Source of the DNA: Jejuia sp043557195
GTDB lineage: Bacteria; Bacteroidota; Bacteroidia; Flavobacteriales; Flavobacteriaceae
Direction of reading: 5' to 3'
NCBI GenBank assembly: GCA_043557195.1
Contig: CP121314.1
Coordinates: 2,170,001-2,234,000, forward strand
Length of the DNA stretch: 64,000 bases
Shown here: one piece after another, positions 16,790 to 26,524 of the stretch
How positions within the stretch are numbered: position 1 is the stretch's first letter
Layout of the letters: the number at the start of each line of letters is the position of its first letter
The notes under the pieces: model-generated
The model's input: the letters and a program-made list of their open reading frames with translations, nothing else
Databases searched by the model: none
What the model was told of the DNA's origin: nothing
Program-made: the position numbers and the translations under genes

Positions 16790-17200
16790 TTAGTTGGTTA
16801 CTGGCACTTCTATTTCTAAATATATATCTTCATCATTATCATCTTTTCCTTGCCAAAATTTAAAGATATAAGAACCATTGCTTGTTACTTGAAAATTAAA
16901 AGTAGCTGTGAGCATAGTATCAGTTAAATCTAGACAATCGTTTTGCTCAAATACTGTATTAACAACTGCAACAGTACGTTCGTTATTATGCTTCGCATAA
17001 TAAAAATCTCTAAAAACATGGCAACTAGAAGGTTTTTCATATGTTACCGTTATTGGATAGGTTTCTCCTAACGTAAATTCATCTGGAATATCAACACTTT
17101 CAATAGGAAGTATGTCAACACTAAAACTTACGCTATCATCATCTACACTACATGAAAAAAACAGTGCTACTAGAAAGCTTAAAACAAAAAACTTTTGCAT
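16790..17200 (-). CDS. Putative lipoprotein, 136 residues, unknown function
   Basis: The signal peptide (MQKFFVLSFLVALFFSC) has its lipobox cysteine at residue 17, followed by an acidic SVDDDS stretch. The mature part looks all-beta and Ig-like (FTLGETYPITVTYEKPSSCHVFRDFYY, FNFQVTSNGSYIFKFWQGKDDND), with two further cysteines that might form a disulfide. It lies between recA and the sigma factor gene on the same strand. I do not recognise a named family. Confidence 0.8.
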   Translation of the reverse strand: MQKFFVLSFLVALFFSCSVDDDSVSFSVDILPIESVDIPDEFTLGETYPITVTYEKPSSCHVFRDFYYAKHNNERTVAVVNTVFEQNDCLDLTDTMLTATFNFQVTSNGSYIFKFWQGKDDNDEDIYLEIEVPVTN

Positions 17201-17272
17201 AACAATTCAATTTGGGTTACTATAATCTTTATTTATAGATGCAAAATGCGTTAAAAGGTTGCGTATAAAAGT

Positions 17273-17300
17273 AAAAAATCCCGCGTTGACGGGATTTTTT
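17273..17300 (-). terminator. Rho-independent terminator after recA
   Basis: AAATCCCG and CGGGATTT pair around CGTTGA, with A/T runs on both sides. It lies 18 bases downstream of the recA stop in the direction of transcription. Confidence 0.85.
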
Positions 17301-17317
17301 GAATTATTTAATTGAAT

Positions 17318-18319
17318 TTATTCGCCTTTCAGCGCCTCTTTTATTTTCTCTTCCAACTCTTCAAAGAGCTCTGGATTGTCTTTTATAATGGCTTTTACAG
17401 CATCTCTACCTTGTCCAAGTTTAGTATCACTGTAACTAAACCAAGAACCACTTTTCTTAATAATATCATGCTCTACAGCAACATCTAGTATTTCTCCAAC
17501 TTTTGATACGCCTTCCCCATACATGATATCAAACTCACACATTCTAAATGGCGGTGCTACTTTATTTTTTACCACTTTAACTCTGGTTTTGTTTCCTAAA
17601 ACCTCACCGTTACTGTTTTTAATTTGTGTAGACCTACGAATGTCTAATCTTACTGAAGCATAAAACTTTAAGGCATTACCACCAGTTGTAGTTTCTGGAT
17701 TACCAAACATTACGCCTATTTTTTCACGTAATTGGTTAATGAAAATAACAGTACAATTGGTTTTGCTAATTGAAGCTGTTAGTTTTCTTAACGCTTGAGA
17801 CATTAAACGCGCGTGTAAGCCCATTTTAGAATCTCCCATTTCCCCTTCAATCTCGCTTTTTGGAGTTAATGCAGCAACAGAATCTACTACTACAATATCA
17901 ATAGCTCCAGAACGGATTAAATTATCGGTAATTTCTAACGCTTGCTCGCCATTATCAGGTTGAGAGATGATAAGGTTATCTATATCAACGCCTAGTTTTT
18001 CGGCATAAAACCTATCAAAAGCATGTTCTGCATCAATAAATGCTGCAATACCACCTGCTTTTTGTGCTTCGGCAATAGCGTGTAGGGTTAATGTAGTTTT
18101 ACCTGATGATTCTGGACCATAAATTTCAATTACACGTCCGCGAGGGTAACCCCCAACGCCTAATGCAATATCCAAGCCTAATGATCCGGACGGGATAGCG
18201 TCTACATCAACCACTGCGGCATCACTCATTTTCATTACGGTACCTTTACCGTATGCTTTATCTAGCTTATCTAAAGTAAGTTTTAGTGCTTTTAATTTTG
18301 CTTCTTTTTCGCTGCTCAT
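17318..18319 (-). CDS. recA: Recombinase RecA
   Basis: RecA, 333 residues from the ATG at 18319 (MSSEKEAKLKALKLTLDKL). A GTG nine codons upstream is open but would add a non-conserved stretch. The Walker A motif GPESSGKTT lies near residue 66, followed by IDAEHAF and the Walker B IVVVDSVAAL. The L2-region sequence FINQLREKIGVMFGNPETTTGG is intact. It forms filaments on single-stranded DNA for recombination and triggers SOS cleavage. It is transcribed alone. Confidence 0.98.
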   Translation of the reverse strand: MSSEKEAKLKALKLTLDKLDKAYGKGTVMKMSDAAVVDVDAIPSGSLGLDIALGVGGYPRGRVIEIYGPESSGKTTLTLHAIAEAQKAGGIAAFIDAEHAFDRFYAEKLGVDIDNLIISQPDNGEQALEITDNLIRSGAIDIVVVDSVAALTPKSEIEGEMGDSKMGLHARLMSQALRKLTASISKTNCTVIFINQLREKIGVMFGNPETTTGGNALKFYASVRLDIRRSTQIKNSNGEVLGNKTRVKVVKNKVAPPFRMCEFDIMYGEGVSKVGEILDVAVEHDIIKKSGSWFSYSDTKLGQGRDAVKAIIKDNPELFEELEEKIKEALKGE

Positions 18320-18663
18320 TGTATCGTTTTCTGTAAAATTATTCACGCTAAAATACTACAAGTTTCTAGATGTTACAATAATAGTTTTCAACATAAATTA
18401 AAGCATTTTGGAAGTGTTTTTTTAGGCTGAAAAAATAAATTTTAGATAGTGACGCAACCTTTTTGTTTTTTTTGCATCTACTTAATAAAGTGGGCGAAAT
18501 TTTGCTGTGAAAAAGAAAAAATTTAGACTTTAAATCCCATTTATATAAAGCATTAGGCGTTTCAATTGTTGTATATCAGATTATAGAAAGTTGTTAAGCC
18601 CGTTGCAGATAGCTCTTGTTAAATTCAATATGAAAAAGAAAGATTTTTAATAACGAGTTACTC
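18320..18663 (+). other. Intergenic region with candidate small RNA
   Basis: No open frame of credible quality is visible between recA and the terminator at 18664. The segment about 18590-18663 contains CTCTTGTTA and TAACGAG, which pair with a two-base bulge, and it leads directly into a Rho-independent terminator on the plus strand that no gene explains. I found no clean TAnnTTTG promoter, so the 5' end is unknown. It also must hold the recA promoter on the minus strand. Confidence 0.35.
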
Positions 18664-18701
18664 AAAAAAAGCACTTCGTTCCTAATAGAGGTGCTTTTTT
18701 T
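18664..18701 (+). terminator. Orphan Rho-independent terminator
   Basis: AAAAAAAGCAC and GTGCTTTTTT pair around a 16-base loop, ending in a T run. On the plus strand no gene precedes it; recA upstream is on the other strand and points away. Confidence 0.75.
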
Positions 18702-18760
18702 ATGCGCTTATTTTTGCAAATGTCCTTTACATTTTGATTTTGAAACTTGCCTTGGCAGAT

Positions 18761-18849
18761 AGGTGCGCTAGGGATAGTAGTGGAAAGCCCACAGCGCAGC
18801 GAGGACTTGTAACGGATAGCCCGACCCCTTTTGGGGTAGCGCCCAAATT
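18761..18849 (+). repeat. dispersed structured element R3
   Basis: Copy with closing stem GCGCTA (18765-18770) and TAGCGC (18837-18842), compared with GCGTTA/TAACGC in R1, R2 and R4. Both strands of the stem changed together. The inner hairpin is CCCC-TTTT-GGGG. The preceding sequence TTGGCAGATAGGT also precedes R5, so the element may extend some 15 bases further upstream. Confidence 0.8.
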
Positions 18850-18884
18850 GTTATACTGAAATTAGGGTAATTACTAATAAATTG

Positions 18885-18892
18885 TACTTTTG
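18885..18892 (+). promoter_or_regulatory. candidate -7 promoter element for trhO (TACTTTTG)
   Basis: TAnnTTTG match 39 bases before the trhO ATG. No -33 TTG at the usual spacing was found. Confidence 0.45.
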
Positions 18893-18931
18893 TGGCTTAA
18901 AATATTTCTTTAATCTTAAAATTGGTATAGC

Positions 18932-20011
18932 ATGCAACTGTACAATACATTAAGCGCGAAGGAAAGAGCTGAATTAATCGAGAAGGCCGGTAAGGAACGA
19001 TTAACACTTTCTTTTTATAAGTACGCGCACATTAAAAATCCTCAAGAATTTAGAGACCAGCTGTTTATAGTTTGGAATGAATTAGATGTTTTAGGGCGCA
19101 TTTATGTGGCTACTGAAGGCATAAATGGACAATTATCGCTTCCTGCTGATCGGTTTGACGCCTTTAAATCTCATTTAGATAGCATTGATTTTTTAAAAGG
19201 TATTCGTTTGAATATTGCTGTGGAGCAGGACAACATGTCGTTTTTAAAATTGAAAGTGAAAGTACGCCATAAAATTGTGGCAGATGGTTTGAATGATGAT
19301 ACGTTTGATGTTACCAACAAAGGTGTTCATGTTGGGGCTGACAAATTCAACGAACTTATTGAAGATGAAAACACCGTTTTGGTGGATATGCGTAACCATT
19401 ATGAGAGTGAGATAGGGCATTTTAAAAATGCAGTTACGCCCGATGTGGATACGTTTAGAGAATCTCTGGATATTATTGAAGATGATTTAAAAGATCACAA
19501 AGCCGATAAAAACTTAGTGATGTATTGCACAGGAGGTATAAGATGCGAAAAGGCCAGTGCGTATTTTAAACACAAAGGTTTTAAAAATGTATTTCAGTTA
19601 GAAGGTGGTATTATTGAATATACCAGACAGGTGAAAGAACACGAACTAGAGAATAAGTTTATTGGTAAAAATTTTGTGTTTGATGAGCGTCGCGCTGAGA
19701 AAATAAGTGATGATGTAATTGCGCAGTGCCACCAGTGTGGTGCGCCTTTTGATATTCACACCAATTGCGCGAATGATGCTTGCCATTTACTTTTTATTCA
19801 GTGCGATAGCTGTAAAGAAGAGATGGATAATTGTTGTTCTACAGCCTGTAAAGACATACATGCGCTACCTTTTGAAGAACAAAAAGCTTTGCGTAAAGGC
19901 CAAGGCAATAGTAACGACATATTTAAAAAAGGACGAGCAGATCATTTGCCTTACAAGAAAGATTTGAGGAATATTTTTGAGACTTTAAAGGTGGATAAAT
20001 CAAAAATATAA
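18932..20011 (+). CDS. trhO: tRNA uridine(34) hydroxylase TrhO (rhodanese family)
   Basis: 359 residues. The N-terminal acylphosphatase-like domain (FYKYAHIKNPQEFRDQLF, ATEGINGQLSLP) is followed by a rhodanese domain with the catalytic cysteine in MYCTGGIRCEK near residue 195. The C-terminus has a metal-binding-like cysteine cluster (CHQCG, CANDACH, CDSC, CCSTAC). TrhO proteins (formerly YceA) install 5-hydroxyuridine at the tRNA wobble position using oxygen. Stand-alone gene. Confidence 0.93.
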   Translation: MQLYNTLSAKERAELIEKAGKERLTLSFYKYAHIKNPQEFRDQLFIVWNELDVLGRIYVATEGINGQLSLPADRFDAFKSHLDSIDFLKGIRLNIAVEQDNMSFLKLKVKVRHKIVADGLNDDTFDVTNKGVHVGADKFNELIEDENTVLVDMRNHYESEIGHFKNAVTPDVDTFRESLDIIEDDLKDHKADKNLVMYCTGGIRCEKASAYFKHKGFKNVFQLEGGIIEYTRQVKEHELENKFIGKNFVFDERRAEKISDDVIAQCHQCGAPFDIHTNCANDACHLLFIQCDSCKEEMDNCCSTACKDIHALPFEEQKALRKGQGNSNDIFKKGRADHLPYKKDLRNIFETLKVDKSKI

Positions 20012-20198
20012 CGTCATAAGTGCTTTGATAAGGTGCATTTTCTACATGAACAACGTTATAGATTGTTAATCCTCTTTTTTAAGTACTTAGATAATCCTAT
20101 ATTTACATCATTAAAGCAATTTTAGTGCTTTACGATAGAATCAGGTATGAATTTCCATTCGTAATAATCTAATTATTAACGAATTCAATATATAACAT

Positions 20199-21437
20199 AT
20201 GGCTTGTGCAAGTTGCTCAACTAAAGACGGCTCTCCAAAGGGCTGCAAAAATAATGGTACTTGTGGAACAGACAGTTGTAATAAGCTAACTGTTTTTGAT
20301 TGGTTAGCAAACATGTCTCTTCCAAATGGTGAAAAACCTTTTGATTGGATTGAGGTACGTTATAAAAACGGTAGAAAACACTACTACAAAAACACTGAAA
20401 ATTTAACGTTAAGTATTGGCGATATTGTAGCTACGCAAGCACAAGCTGGTCATGATATTGGTATGGTAACCCTTACGGGTGAATTGGTGCGTGTACAGAT
20501 GAAACGTAAAAATATTGCACCAGAAGGTGAAGATATTTTAAAAATTTACAGAAAGGCGAGTCAGAAAGATATTGATGTATGGCAAAAGGCTAGAGATAGG
20601 GAAGAGCCAATGAAAGTTAAGGCGCGCCAATTTGCAATAGATTTAAAATTGCAAATGAAAATTTCTGATATTGAATTTCAAGGAGATGCCAGTAAAGCCA
20701 CATTTTATTACACAGCAGAGGAACGCGTAGATTTTAGAGAACTTATAAAAGTATTTGCTCGAGAATTTAGAACGCGAATTGAAATGAAACAAGTAGGCTT
20801 CCGTCAAGAAGCTTCAAGACTTGGAGGTATAGGATCTTGTGGCCGTGAGTTATGTTGTTCTACATGGTTAACAGATTTTCGTTCTGTAAGTACATCGGCA
20901 GCGCGCTATCAGCAATTGTCGTTAAATCCTCAAAAGTTAGCAGGCCAATGTGGTAAACTGAAATGCTGCTTAAATTATGAGTTGGATACTTATCTTGATG
21001 CACTAAAAGAATTTCCTAAAACTGATATAAAACTTCAAACTGAAAAAGGGGTTGCTGTTTGTCAAAAAACCGATATTTTTAAAGGACATATGTGGTATGC
21101 CTATGAAGGTGAATGGATGAATTGGCATAAAATAACAACAAAACAAGCCAATGAAATCATTGAGTTAAACAAACAAAACAAAACAGTAACTAGCCTTGAA
21201 GAATACGCTTTAGACCTTGCTGAAGATACTAAAGTAGAATTTGAAAACGTTGTTGGTCAAGATAGTTTAACGCGTTTTGATAGTCCAAAACGTAATAAAA
21301 AACGTAGAAATAATAGACGCAAAGGAAATAGTAATAATAAAAAGCAAGCGTCAAGTACAAACGGTAATTCAAATCAAAATAAAAGAAGACGAAACAATAA
21401 AAGAAAACCGCAGAATGCTAAGAACAATCAAAAATAG
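20199..21437 (+). CDS. ricT: PSP1 domain / RicT-like regulatory protein
   Basis: 412 residues. The N-terminus has six cysteines in 26 residues (CASCSTKDGSPKGCKNNGTC), which suggests a metal or Fe-S site. The central PSP1 domain (residues about 60-290) includes the conserved GRELCCSTWL and GQCGKLKCCLNYE stretches. RicT (YaaT) in Bacillus forms an Fe-S complex with RicA and RicF that affects RNA processing. Partners are not visible here. The last 50 residues are a very basic, asparagine-rich tail, possibly RNA-binding. The gldH gene starts inside this tail. Confidence 0.88.
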   Translation: MACASCSTKDGSPKGCKNNGTCGTDSCNKLTVFDWLANMSLPNGEKPFDWIEVRYKNGRKHYYKNTENLTLSIGDIVATQAQAGHDIGMVTLTGELVRVQMKRKNIAPEGEDILKIYRKASQKDIDVWQKARDREEPMKVKARQFAIDLKLQMKISDIEFQGDASKATFYYTAEERVDFRELIKVFAREFRTRIEMKQVGFRQEASRLGGIGSCGRELCCSTWLTDFRSVSTSAARYQQLSLNPQKLAGQCGKLKCCLNYELDTYLDALKEFPKTDIKLQTEKGVAVCQKTDIFKGHMWYAYEGEWMNWHKITTKQANEIIELNKQNKTVTSLEEYALDLAEDTKVEFENVVGQDSLTRFDSPKRNKKRRNNRRKGNSNNKKQASSTNGNSNQNKRRRNNKRKPQNAKNNQK

Positions 21438-21909
21438 CGTTTTAGTATTGGTATTGGTTTTTTGTTTCGCGTCTTGTGATAAGGGTCGTGTTTTTGATGA
21501 ATACAAAGCAGTTCCAAATGGATGGCATAAAGACTCAATAATAAGTTTTAAAATTAACCCACCAGATACTATTAACCCATATAATTTATTTGTAAACCTT
21601 AGAAATACTAACGCTTATAAATACAACAACTTATTTTTAATTGTTGAAATGAATTTTCCGCATGGAAAAACTATTAAAGACACTTTGGAATATCGAATGG
21701 CAGAACCTACTGGAAAACTTTTAGGCACTGGCATTACGGATACTAAAGAAAATAAATTGTGGTACAAGGAAAGTGTTGTTTTCAACGAATCTGGCGAGTA
21801 TGTCGTACATATTCAACATGCTATGCGAGAAAGCGGGAAAGTAAATGGCGTTACTAATTTAGAAGGTATTACAGATGTTGGTTTTAGAGTTGAAAAACCA
21901 CAACAATAA
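21415..21909 (+). CDS. gldH: Gliding motility lipoprotein GldH
   Basis: 164 residues from the ATG at 21415, overlapping the end of ricT by 23 bases in another frame. The signal peptide carries lipobox CFASC, and the mature part (FDEYKAVPNGWHKDSIISFKI, LFLIVEMNFPHGKTIKDTLEY) matches GldH, an envelope lipoprotein needed for flavobacterial gliding. The open frame extends back to 21277, but that part is a shadow of the ricT tail. Gliding uses the T9SS, for which the M14 protein at 28.6 kb is a probable cargo. Confidence 0.92.
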   Translation: MLRTIKNSVLVLVLVFCFASCDKGRVFDEYKAVPNGWHKDSIISFKINPPDTINPYNLFVNLRNTNAYKYNNLFLIVEMNFPHGKTIKDTLEYRMAEPTGKLLGTGITDTKENKLWYKESVVFNESGEYVVHIQHAMRESGKVNGVTNLEGITDVGFRVEKPQQ

Positions 21910-21917
21910 TATATAAT

Positions 21918-21961
21918 GTCACATCGAGTGATTTCGCCCAAGCGAAATAGTGTCGAGATGT
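21918..21961 (+). repeat. short intergenic palindrome, GTCACATCGAG type
   Basis: Outer arms ACATCGA and TCGAGATGT, with an inner perfect stem ATTTCGC-CCAA-GCGAAAT. It lies between gldH and the PBP1A gene and ends 17 bases before the ATG, as the palindrome before atpG does. Confidence 0.65.
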
Positions 21962-21977
21962 ATTAAAATTGCATTAC

Positions 21978-24323
21978 ATGGCAAAAGCAAAAAAAGAAAC
22001 TACAACAGTTCAGGGGTTTTCAAAATACATCCGATGGTTTTGGATGGTGTTTTTAGGTGGAGTTCTAGCAGTTATTTTGTTATTTCTATTAGCTTCTTGG
22101 AATGTCTTTGGAGAGATGCCTGATCATACTGTATTGGAAAATCCTAAAACGAATTTAGCTACTGAGATTATATCTTCTGATGGCAAAACTTTGGGGAAAT
22201 TTTATTTTAATGATAATAGAACGCCAGTTGGGTTTGAAGAATTGCCAAAACATTTGGTAGATGCTTTGATTGCTACTGAAGATGAAAGATTTCAGGATCA
22301 TGCTGGCATTGATGCTAGAGGTACTTTAAGGGCTTTTGTTAAACTAGGCAGAGGCGGTGGTGCCAGTACTATTTCGCAACAGTTAGCTAAACAACTATTT
22401 CATGGAGAGGGCTCTAAAAAGACTTTGGGTAGAATTACTCAAAAAATAAAAGAGTGGATAATTGCAACGCGTTTAGAACGCCAGTATACTAAAGAAGAAA
22501 TAATAGCGCAATATTTTAATATATACGACTTTGGAAATAACGCGGATGGTATAAGAAGTGCAGCGGCAATTTATTTTGATAAAGAACCAAACGAATTAAG
22601 TCTGAAAGAATCTGCTATGTTGGTTGGGATGTTCAAAAACTCATCACTATACAATCCCAGACGCAATCCAGTAGGAGTCAAAAATAGAAGAGATGTTGTG
22701 TTGTTTCAAATGATGCGAAATGGCTATATCGATGAAAAACTGAAAGATTCACTTCAAAAAACAGAGCTAGATTTAAAATATACTCCACAATCACATCGAG
22801 ATGGTATGGCAACATATTTTAGAGGGTATTTATCTGGTTTTATGAAGGAATGGATAAAAGAGAATCCGAAACCAGATGGGACTAAGTGGAGCTTATATAA
22901 TGACGGACTTACTATTTATACAACTATCGATTCTCGTATGCAAAAATATGCAGAGGACGCAGTGCAACAACATATGCCAAGGTTACAAGCAGAGTTCTTT
23001 GTACAGAATACACCAAAACGTAATCCAACAGCACCATTCTTAGAATTAGAAAAAGAAGAAATTAAAGGTTTGTTAAACCGTTCTATGAAACAATCTGAGC
23101 GTTGGCGACATATGAAATATGATTTAAAAAAATCGGATAAAGAAATTATTGAGTCGTTTCAAAAACCAGTATCAATGTCAGTTTTTGCATGGGTAGATGG
23201 TAAGCCTTCAGAGATAGATACCATTATGAAACCTATGGATTCTATGCGCTATTATAAGTCCTTTTTAAGAACAGGTATGATGTCTATGGATCCACGTACT
23301 GGTCATGTAAAAGCATGGGTTGGTGGAATGGATTATAAGCATTTTCAATACGATATGGTAAAACAAGGGAAGCGACAAATTGGTTCTACCTTTAAACCAT
23401 TAGTGTATACTGCTGCTATTGATCAATTACATTTTTCTCCATGTGATGAGTTTCCAGATACACCTTTTTGTATTGAAGCCAATAAATATGGAAATCCTGA
23501 AGAATGGTGTCCTAAGAATTCCAATAACGATTATGGTGGAAATCGCAGCTTAAAAAATGCACTTGCAAATTCTGTAAATACAGTTACGGCTCGTTTAATT
23601 GATAAAGTTGGTCCACAAACCGTGGCAGATTTAGCTGCTAGATTGGGGATAGAATCTGAAGTTCCACCAGTACCTTCTATTGCTTTAGGAACACCCGATA
23701 TTAGCGTTTATGAAATGGTAGGCGCCTATTCTACGTTTGCTAATAAAGGTGTATATACTAAGCCTGTAATGGTAACGAGTATTGAGGATAAAAACGGTAC
23801 AATTTTGTATCAATTTAAACCGGAGACACGCGATGTTTTAAGTGAGGAAACCGCTTATGTGGCTACAAAGCTTATGCAGGGTGTTACACAATCTGGTTCG
23901 GGAGCTAGCTTACGTCATACTTATAAAAGAAATAGAGCAGAATATAAAGAAGTTGTTACAGGATATCCTTATGAATTAATGAATCCTATTGCTGGAAAAA
24001 CAGGAACTACTCAAAATCAAAGTGATGGTTGGTTTATGGGCATGGTACCTAATTTAGTTACGGGTGTTTGGGTTGGCGGTGAAGAGCGATCGGTTCATTT
24101 TAAAACAATTACTTACGGACAAGGAGCGGTAATGGCACTACCTATTTGGGCTTTATATATGAAGAGTTGTTATGCTGACGAAACTTTAAATATTTCAAAA
24201 GAAGATTTTGAAGAACCTAAAAATCTTTCGATTGTAGTAGATTGTTCAAAAGCTACTGGCAAAACGGTAATTGATGCAGATGACTTGCAAGATGACGAGG
24301 TTCCTGAAGATTTGGAATTTTAA
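21978..24323 (+). CDS. Penicillin-binding protein 1A (bifunctional class A PBP)
   Basis: 781 residues from the ATG at 21978; a TTG three codons upstream is not needed. After a short basic cytoplasmic part and a membrane anchor (residues about 20-45), the glycosyltransferase 51 domain shows EDERFQDHAG and GGASTISQQLAKQLF. The transpeptidase domain has the SxxK serine in GSTFKP, SVN in NSVNTV, and KTGTT near residue 675. It polymerises and cross-links peptidoglycan. Order ricT-gldH-PBP1A is frequent in flavobacteria. Confidence 0.95.
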   Translation: MAKAKKETTTVQGFSKYIRWFWMVFLGGVLAVILLFLLASWNVFGEMPDHTVLENPKTNLATEIISSDGKTLGKFYFNDNRTPVGFEELPKHLVDALIATEDERFQDHAGIDARGTLRAFVKLGRGGGASTISQQLAKQLFHGEGSKKTLGRITQKIKEWIIATRLERQYTKEEIIAQYFNIYDFGNNADGIRSAAAIYFDKEPNELSLKESAMLVGMFKNSSLYNPRRNPVGVKNRRDVVLFQMMRNGYIDEKLKDSLQKTELDLKYTPQSHRDGMATYFRGYLSGFMKEWIKENPKPDGTKWSLYNDGLTIYTTIDSRMQKYAEDAVQQHMPRLQAEFFVQNTPKRNPTAPFLELEKEEIKGLLNRSMKQSERWRHMKYDLKKSDKEIIESFQKPVSMSVFAWVDGKPSEIDTIMKPMDSMRYYKSFLRTGMMSMDPRTGHVKAWVGGMDYKHFQYDMVKQGKRQIGSTFKPLVYTAAIDQLHFSPCDEFPDTPFCIEANKYGNPEEWCPKNSNNDYGGNRSLKNALANSVNTVTARLIDKVGPQTVADLAARLGIESEVPPVPSIALGTPDISVYEMVGAYSTFANKGVYTKPVMVTSIEDKNGTILYQFKPETRDVLSEETAYVATKLMQGVTQSGSGASLRHTYKRNRAEYKEVVTGYPYELMNPIAGKTGTTQNQSDGWFMGMVPNLVTGVWVGGEERSVHFKTITYGQGAVMALPIWALYMKSCYADETLNISKEDFEEPKNLSIVVDCSKATGKTVIDADDLQDDEVPEDLEF

Positions 24324-26282
24324 CTACATCTGTTTTGCAAATTCAATAAAAAAGTCAACTGATTCTGGATTGCGCATGGCATCTAAATTTATAGAGGTTT
24401 CTATAGGCATTTTCATTAAAATCTTTTTAATAGGAGCTTCCATTTTTTTGCCACTTATGGTAAATGGAATGTCATTAACTTCAATGATTTCGTCAGGTAC
24501 ATGTCGTGGTGAGTAATCTGTTTTCAGTTGTTTATTTATTTTAGATTTCAGTTCTTCTGTAAGTTCAAAATCAGGTTTAAGTTTTACAAATAAAGGCATA
24601 TAATGCTTGCCTTTTTCCAACTCAATATTCACAATTAATGAATCTTCAATAGCATTTATCTTATTTACCGCACTATAAATTTCACTAGTACCAATTCTAA
24701 TACCATGGCGGTTTAACGTAGCATCCGAACGTCCGTAAATAACCAATCCGTCGGTTTTTGAGTTTATTTTTATGAAGTCTCCATGACGCCATTTTCCAGG
24801 GTAATCTTCAAAATAAGATGCTTTGTAGCGTGCATTATTTTCATCATTCCAAAAGTAAATAGGCATTGAGGGCATAGGTTTATCAATTACCATTTCACCT
24901 AATTCATCCGTAACAGGCTCACCTTTGTGATTCAAAGCATGTAGCGAAACACCTAAAGCTCTACATTGAATTTCTCCCGAATGCACAGCGTTTGTTGGTG
25001 TGCCTCCCACAAAAGCGGTACAAACATCGGTGCCACCAGCCATGGAACATAACCAAACATTGGTCTTTATAGCGTCGTATACATAATCAAAAGCTTCGAA
25101 AGGTAAAGGTGCTCCAGTGGAACTTATAGAGCGTATAGATGACAAATTATGGTCAACTTTTGGTTGTATCTCCTTTTTCATGTTGGCAACTAAGTATGGT
25201 GCACTAGTCCCGAAATGATTGATGTTAAGTTTGTCTGAAAAACGCCATAGGGTATCAAATTCTGGATAGGTTGGAGAACCATCATACAATACAATTGATG
25301 CACCCATAAGAAGTGCAGATTGTAAAAAATTCCACATCATCCAGCCAGTTGTGGTGAACCAAAAGTAGCGTTCGCCATTATGCACATCATTATGAAACGC
25401 CATGTATTTTAAATGTTCTAAAAGAATGCCACCATGAGAATGCACAATAGCTTTTGGGAGACCCGTTGTACCCGAAGAATACAGTACCCAAATAGGATGA
25501 TTAAAATCTACCGGTTGAAATTGTAATTTATCCCCTTTGGTTTCAAAAACAGTATTGATATCGATGTATGTTTCTGAAAAATTATCCAAAGCATTTTTTT
25601 TAAGATAAGGCAGCAGTATCACCTTTTTTAGGGTTGGCAATTCTGAAACGATATCTTTTACAATATCGGTTTTATCATAGGGTTTACCATTATAGCTGTA
25701 ACCATCAACAGCAATGAGTACTTTAGGTTTAATTTGAGCAAAACGATTTACGACGCTCTCAGTGCCAAAATCAGGAGATGTACTAGACCATATAGCTCCT
25801 ATTGAATTTGCTGCGAGAAAACCTATGGTAGCTTCTGGAACATTCGGGAGAAATGCTACTACTCTATCACCTTTAGAAACGCCTAAAGACTTTAAGTAAC
25901 TAGCCATAGCCGCTACTTTATGCTCTAATTCTTGCCAAGATATTTCTTGATGAGCACCATTTTCGTTACTAAAATAAATAGCGGTTTCATCTCGTTTTGA
26001 AACCCTAAATATATGTTCAGCATAATTTAAAGTAGCACCTTCAAACCAGTTACAATTTGGCATATCATAAGATGATAGAACTTTAGAGTAAGGTGAATGC
26101 GATTTTATTTTGAAATACTGCCAAATACTTTCCCAAAAATCTTCAATATTATCTGTTGACCATTTCCATAAGTCATGATAGTTTTTAAACTTTAAGTTGT
26201 GGTTTTCTTCAAGCCATTTACTGTAAGCATGTAAATGACTTTTTGATTTAAACTCATCAGAACCTTCCCAAAGTTTTTTCAT
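24324..26282 (-). CDS. Acetoacetate--CoA ligase
   Basis: 652 residues from the ATG at 26282 (a TTG eight codons upstream is less likely). An ANL-superfamily adenylate-forming enzyme of the acetoacetyl-CoA synthetase type: the opening LWEGSDEFKSKSHLHAYSKWL, the P-loop-like LYSSGTTGLPKAIVHSHGG, YGRSDATLNRHGIRIGTSEIY and the final lysine region ISGKKMEAPIKKIL. It activates acetoacetate with ATP and CoA, for ketone body or leucine-derived carbon use. Convergent with the PBP1A gene with no gap. Confidence 0.93.
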   Translation of the reverse strand: MKKLWEGSDEFKSKSHLHAYSKWLEENHNLKFKNYHDLWKWSTDNIEDFWESIWQYFKIKSHSPYSKVLSSYDMPNCNWFEGATLNYAEHIFRVSKRDETAIYFSNENGAHQEISWQELEHKVAAMASYLKSLGVSKGDRVVAFLPNVPEATIGFLAANSIGAIWSSTSPDFGTESVVNRFAQIKPKVLIAVDGYSYNGKPYDKTDIVKDIVSELPTLKKVILLPYLKKNALDNFSETYIDINTVFETKGDKLQFQPVDFNHPIWVLYSSGTTGLPKAIVHSHGGILLEHLKYMAFHNDVHNGERYFWFTTTGWMMWNFLQSALLMGASIVLYDGSPTYPEFDTLWRFSDKLNINHFGTSAPYLVANMKKEIQPKVDHNLSSIRSISSTGAPLPFEAFDYVYDAIKTNVWLCSMAGGTDVCTAFVGGTPTNAVHSGEIQCRALGVSLHALNHKGEPVTDELGEMVIDKPMPSMPIYFWNDENNARYKASYFEDYPGKWRHGDFIKINSKTDGLVIYGRSDATLNRHGIRIGTSEIYSAVNKINAIEDSLIVNIELEKGKHYMPLFVKLKPDFELTEELKSKINKQLKTDYSPRHVPDEIIEVNDIPFTISGKKMEAPIKKILMKMPIETSINLDAMRNPESVDFFIEFAKQM

Positions 26283-26306
26283 AGAATAATATTTTTTCTT
26301 TACCAA

Positions 26307-26524
26307 AGATAAAGATTTATAAGTGCTAAAAGTTGTTAATTTCTAATCTCCTTTGAAATCTAAATCTTAGAAGAGTCGACGAAATGTTAAAATAAATTAC
26401 ACTTTATCGATTTTATATGTTTTTAATCGTGTATTTTGAAAAAAAAGTAGATATTAGCTGTCCCCAAATTAACCTATTAAAATAGATTTCCCCCAAATCT
26501 ATCATAAACTTAAAATTTTTAGAT
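26307..26524 (+). other. Intergenic region upstream of small ORF
   Basis: This is the 5' side of a roughly 440-base gap between the acetoacetate--CoA ligase and ABC genes. It contains a perfect hairpin TAGATTT-CCCCC-AAATCTA at 26483-26501, just before the small open frame, and a preceding CCCCAAATT. It may be the leader of a short transcript. No other feature was seen. Confidence 0.3.

Noticed and set aside
21277..21414. Upstream extension of the gldH frame
   Set aside because: It is a shadow of the basic ricT tail in another frame; the lipoprotein signal peptide begins at the ATG at 21415.
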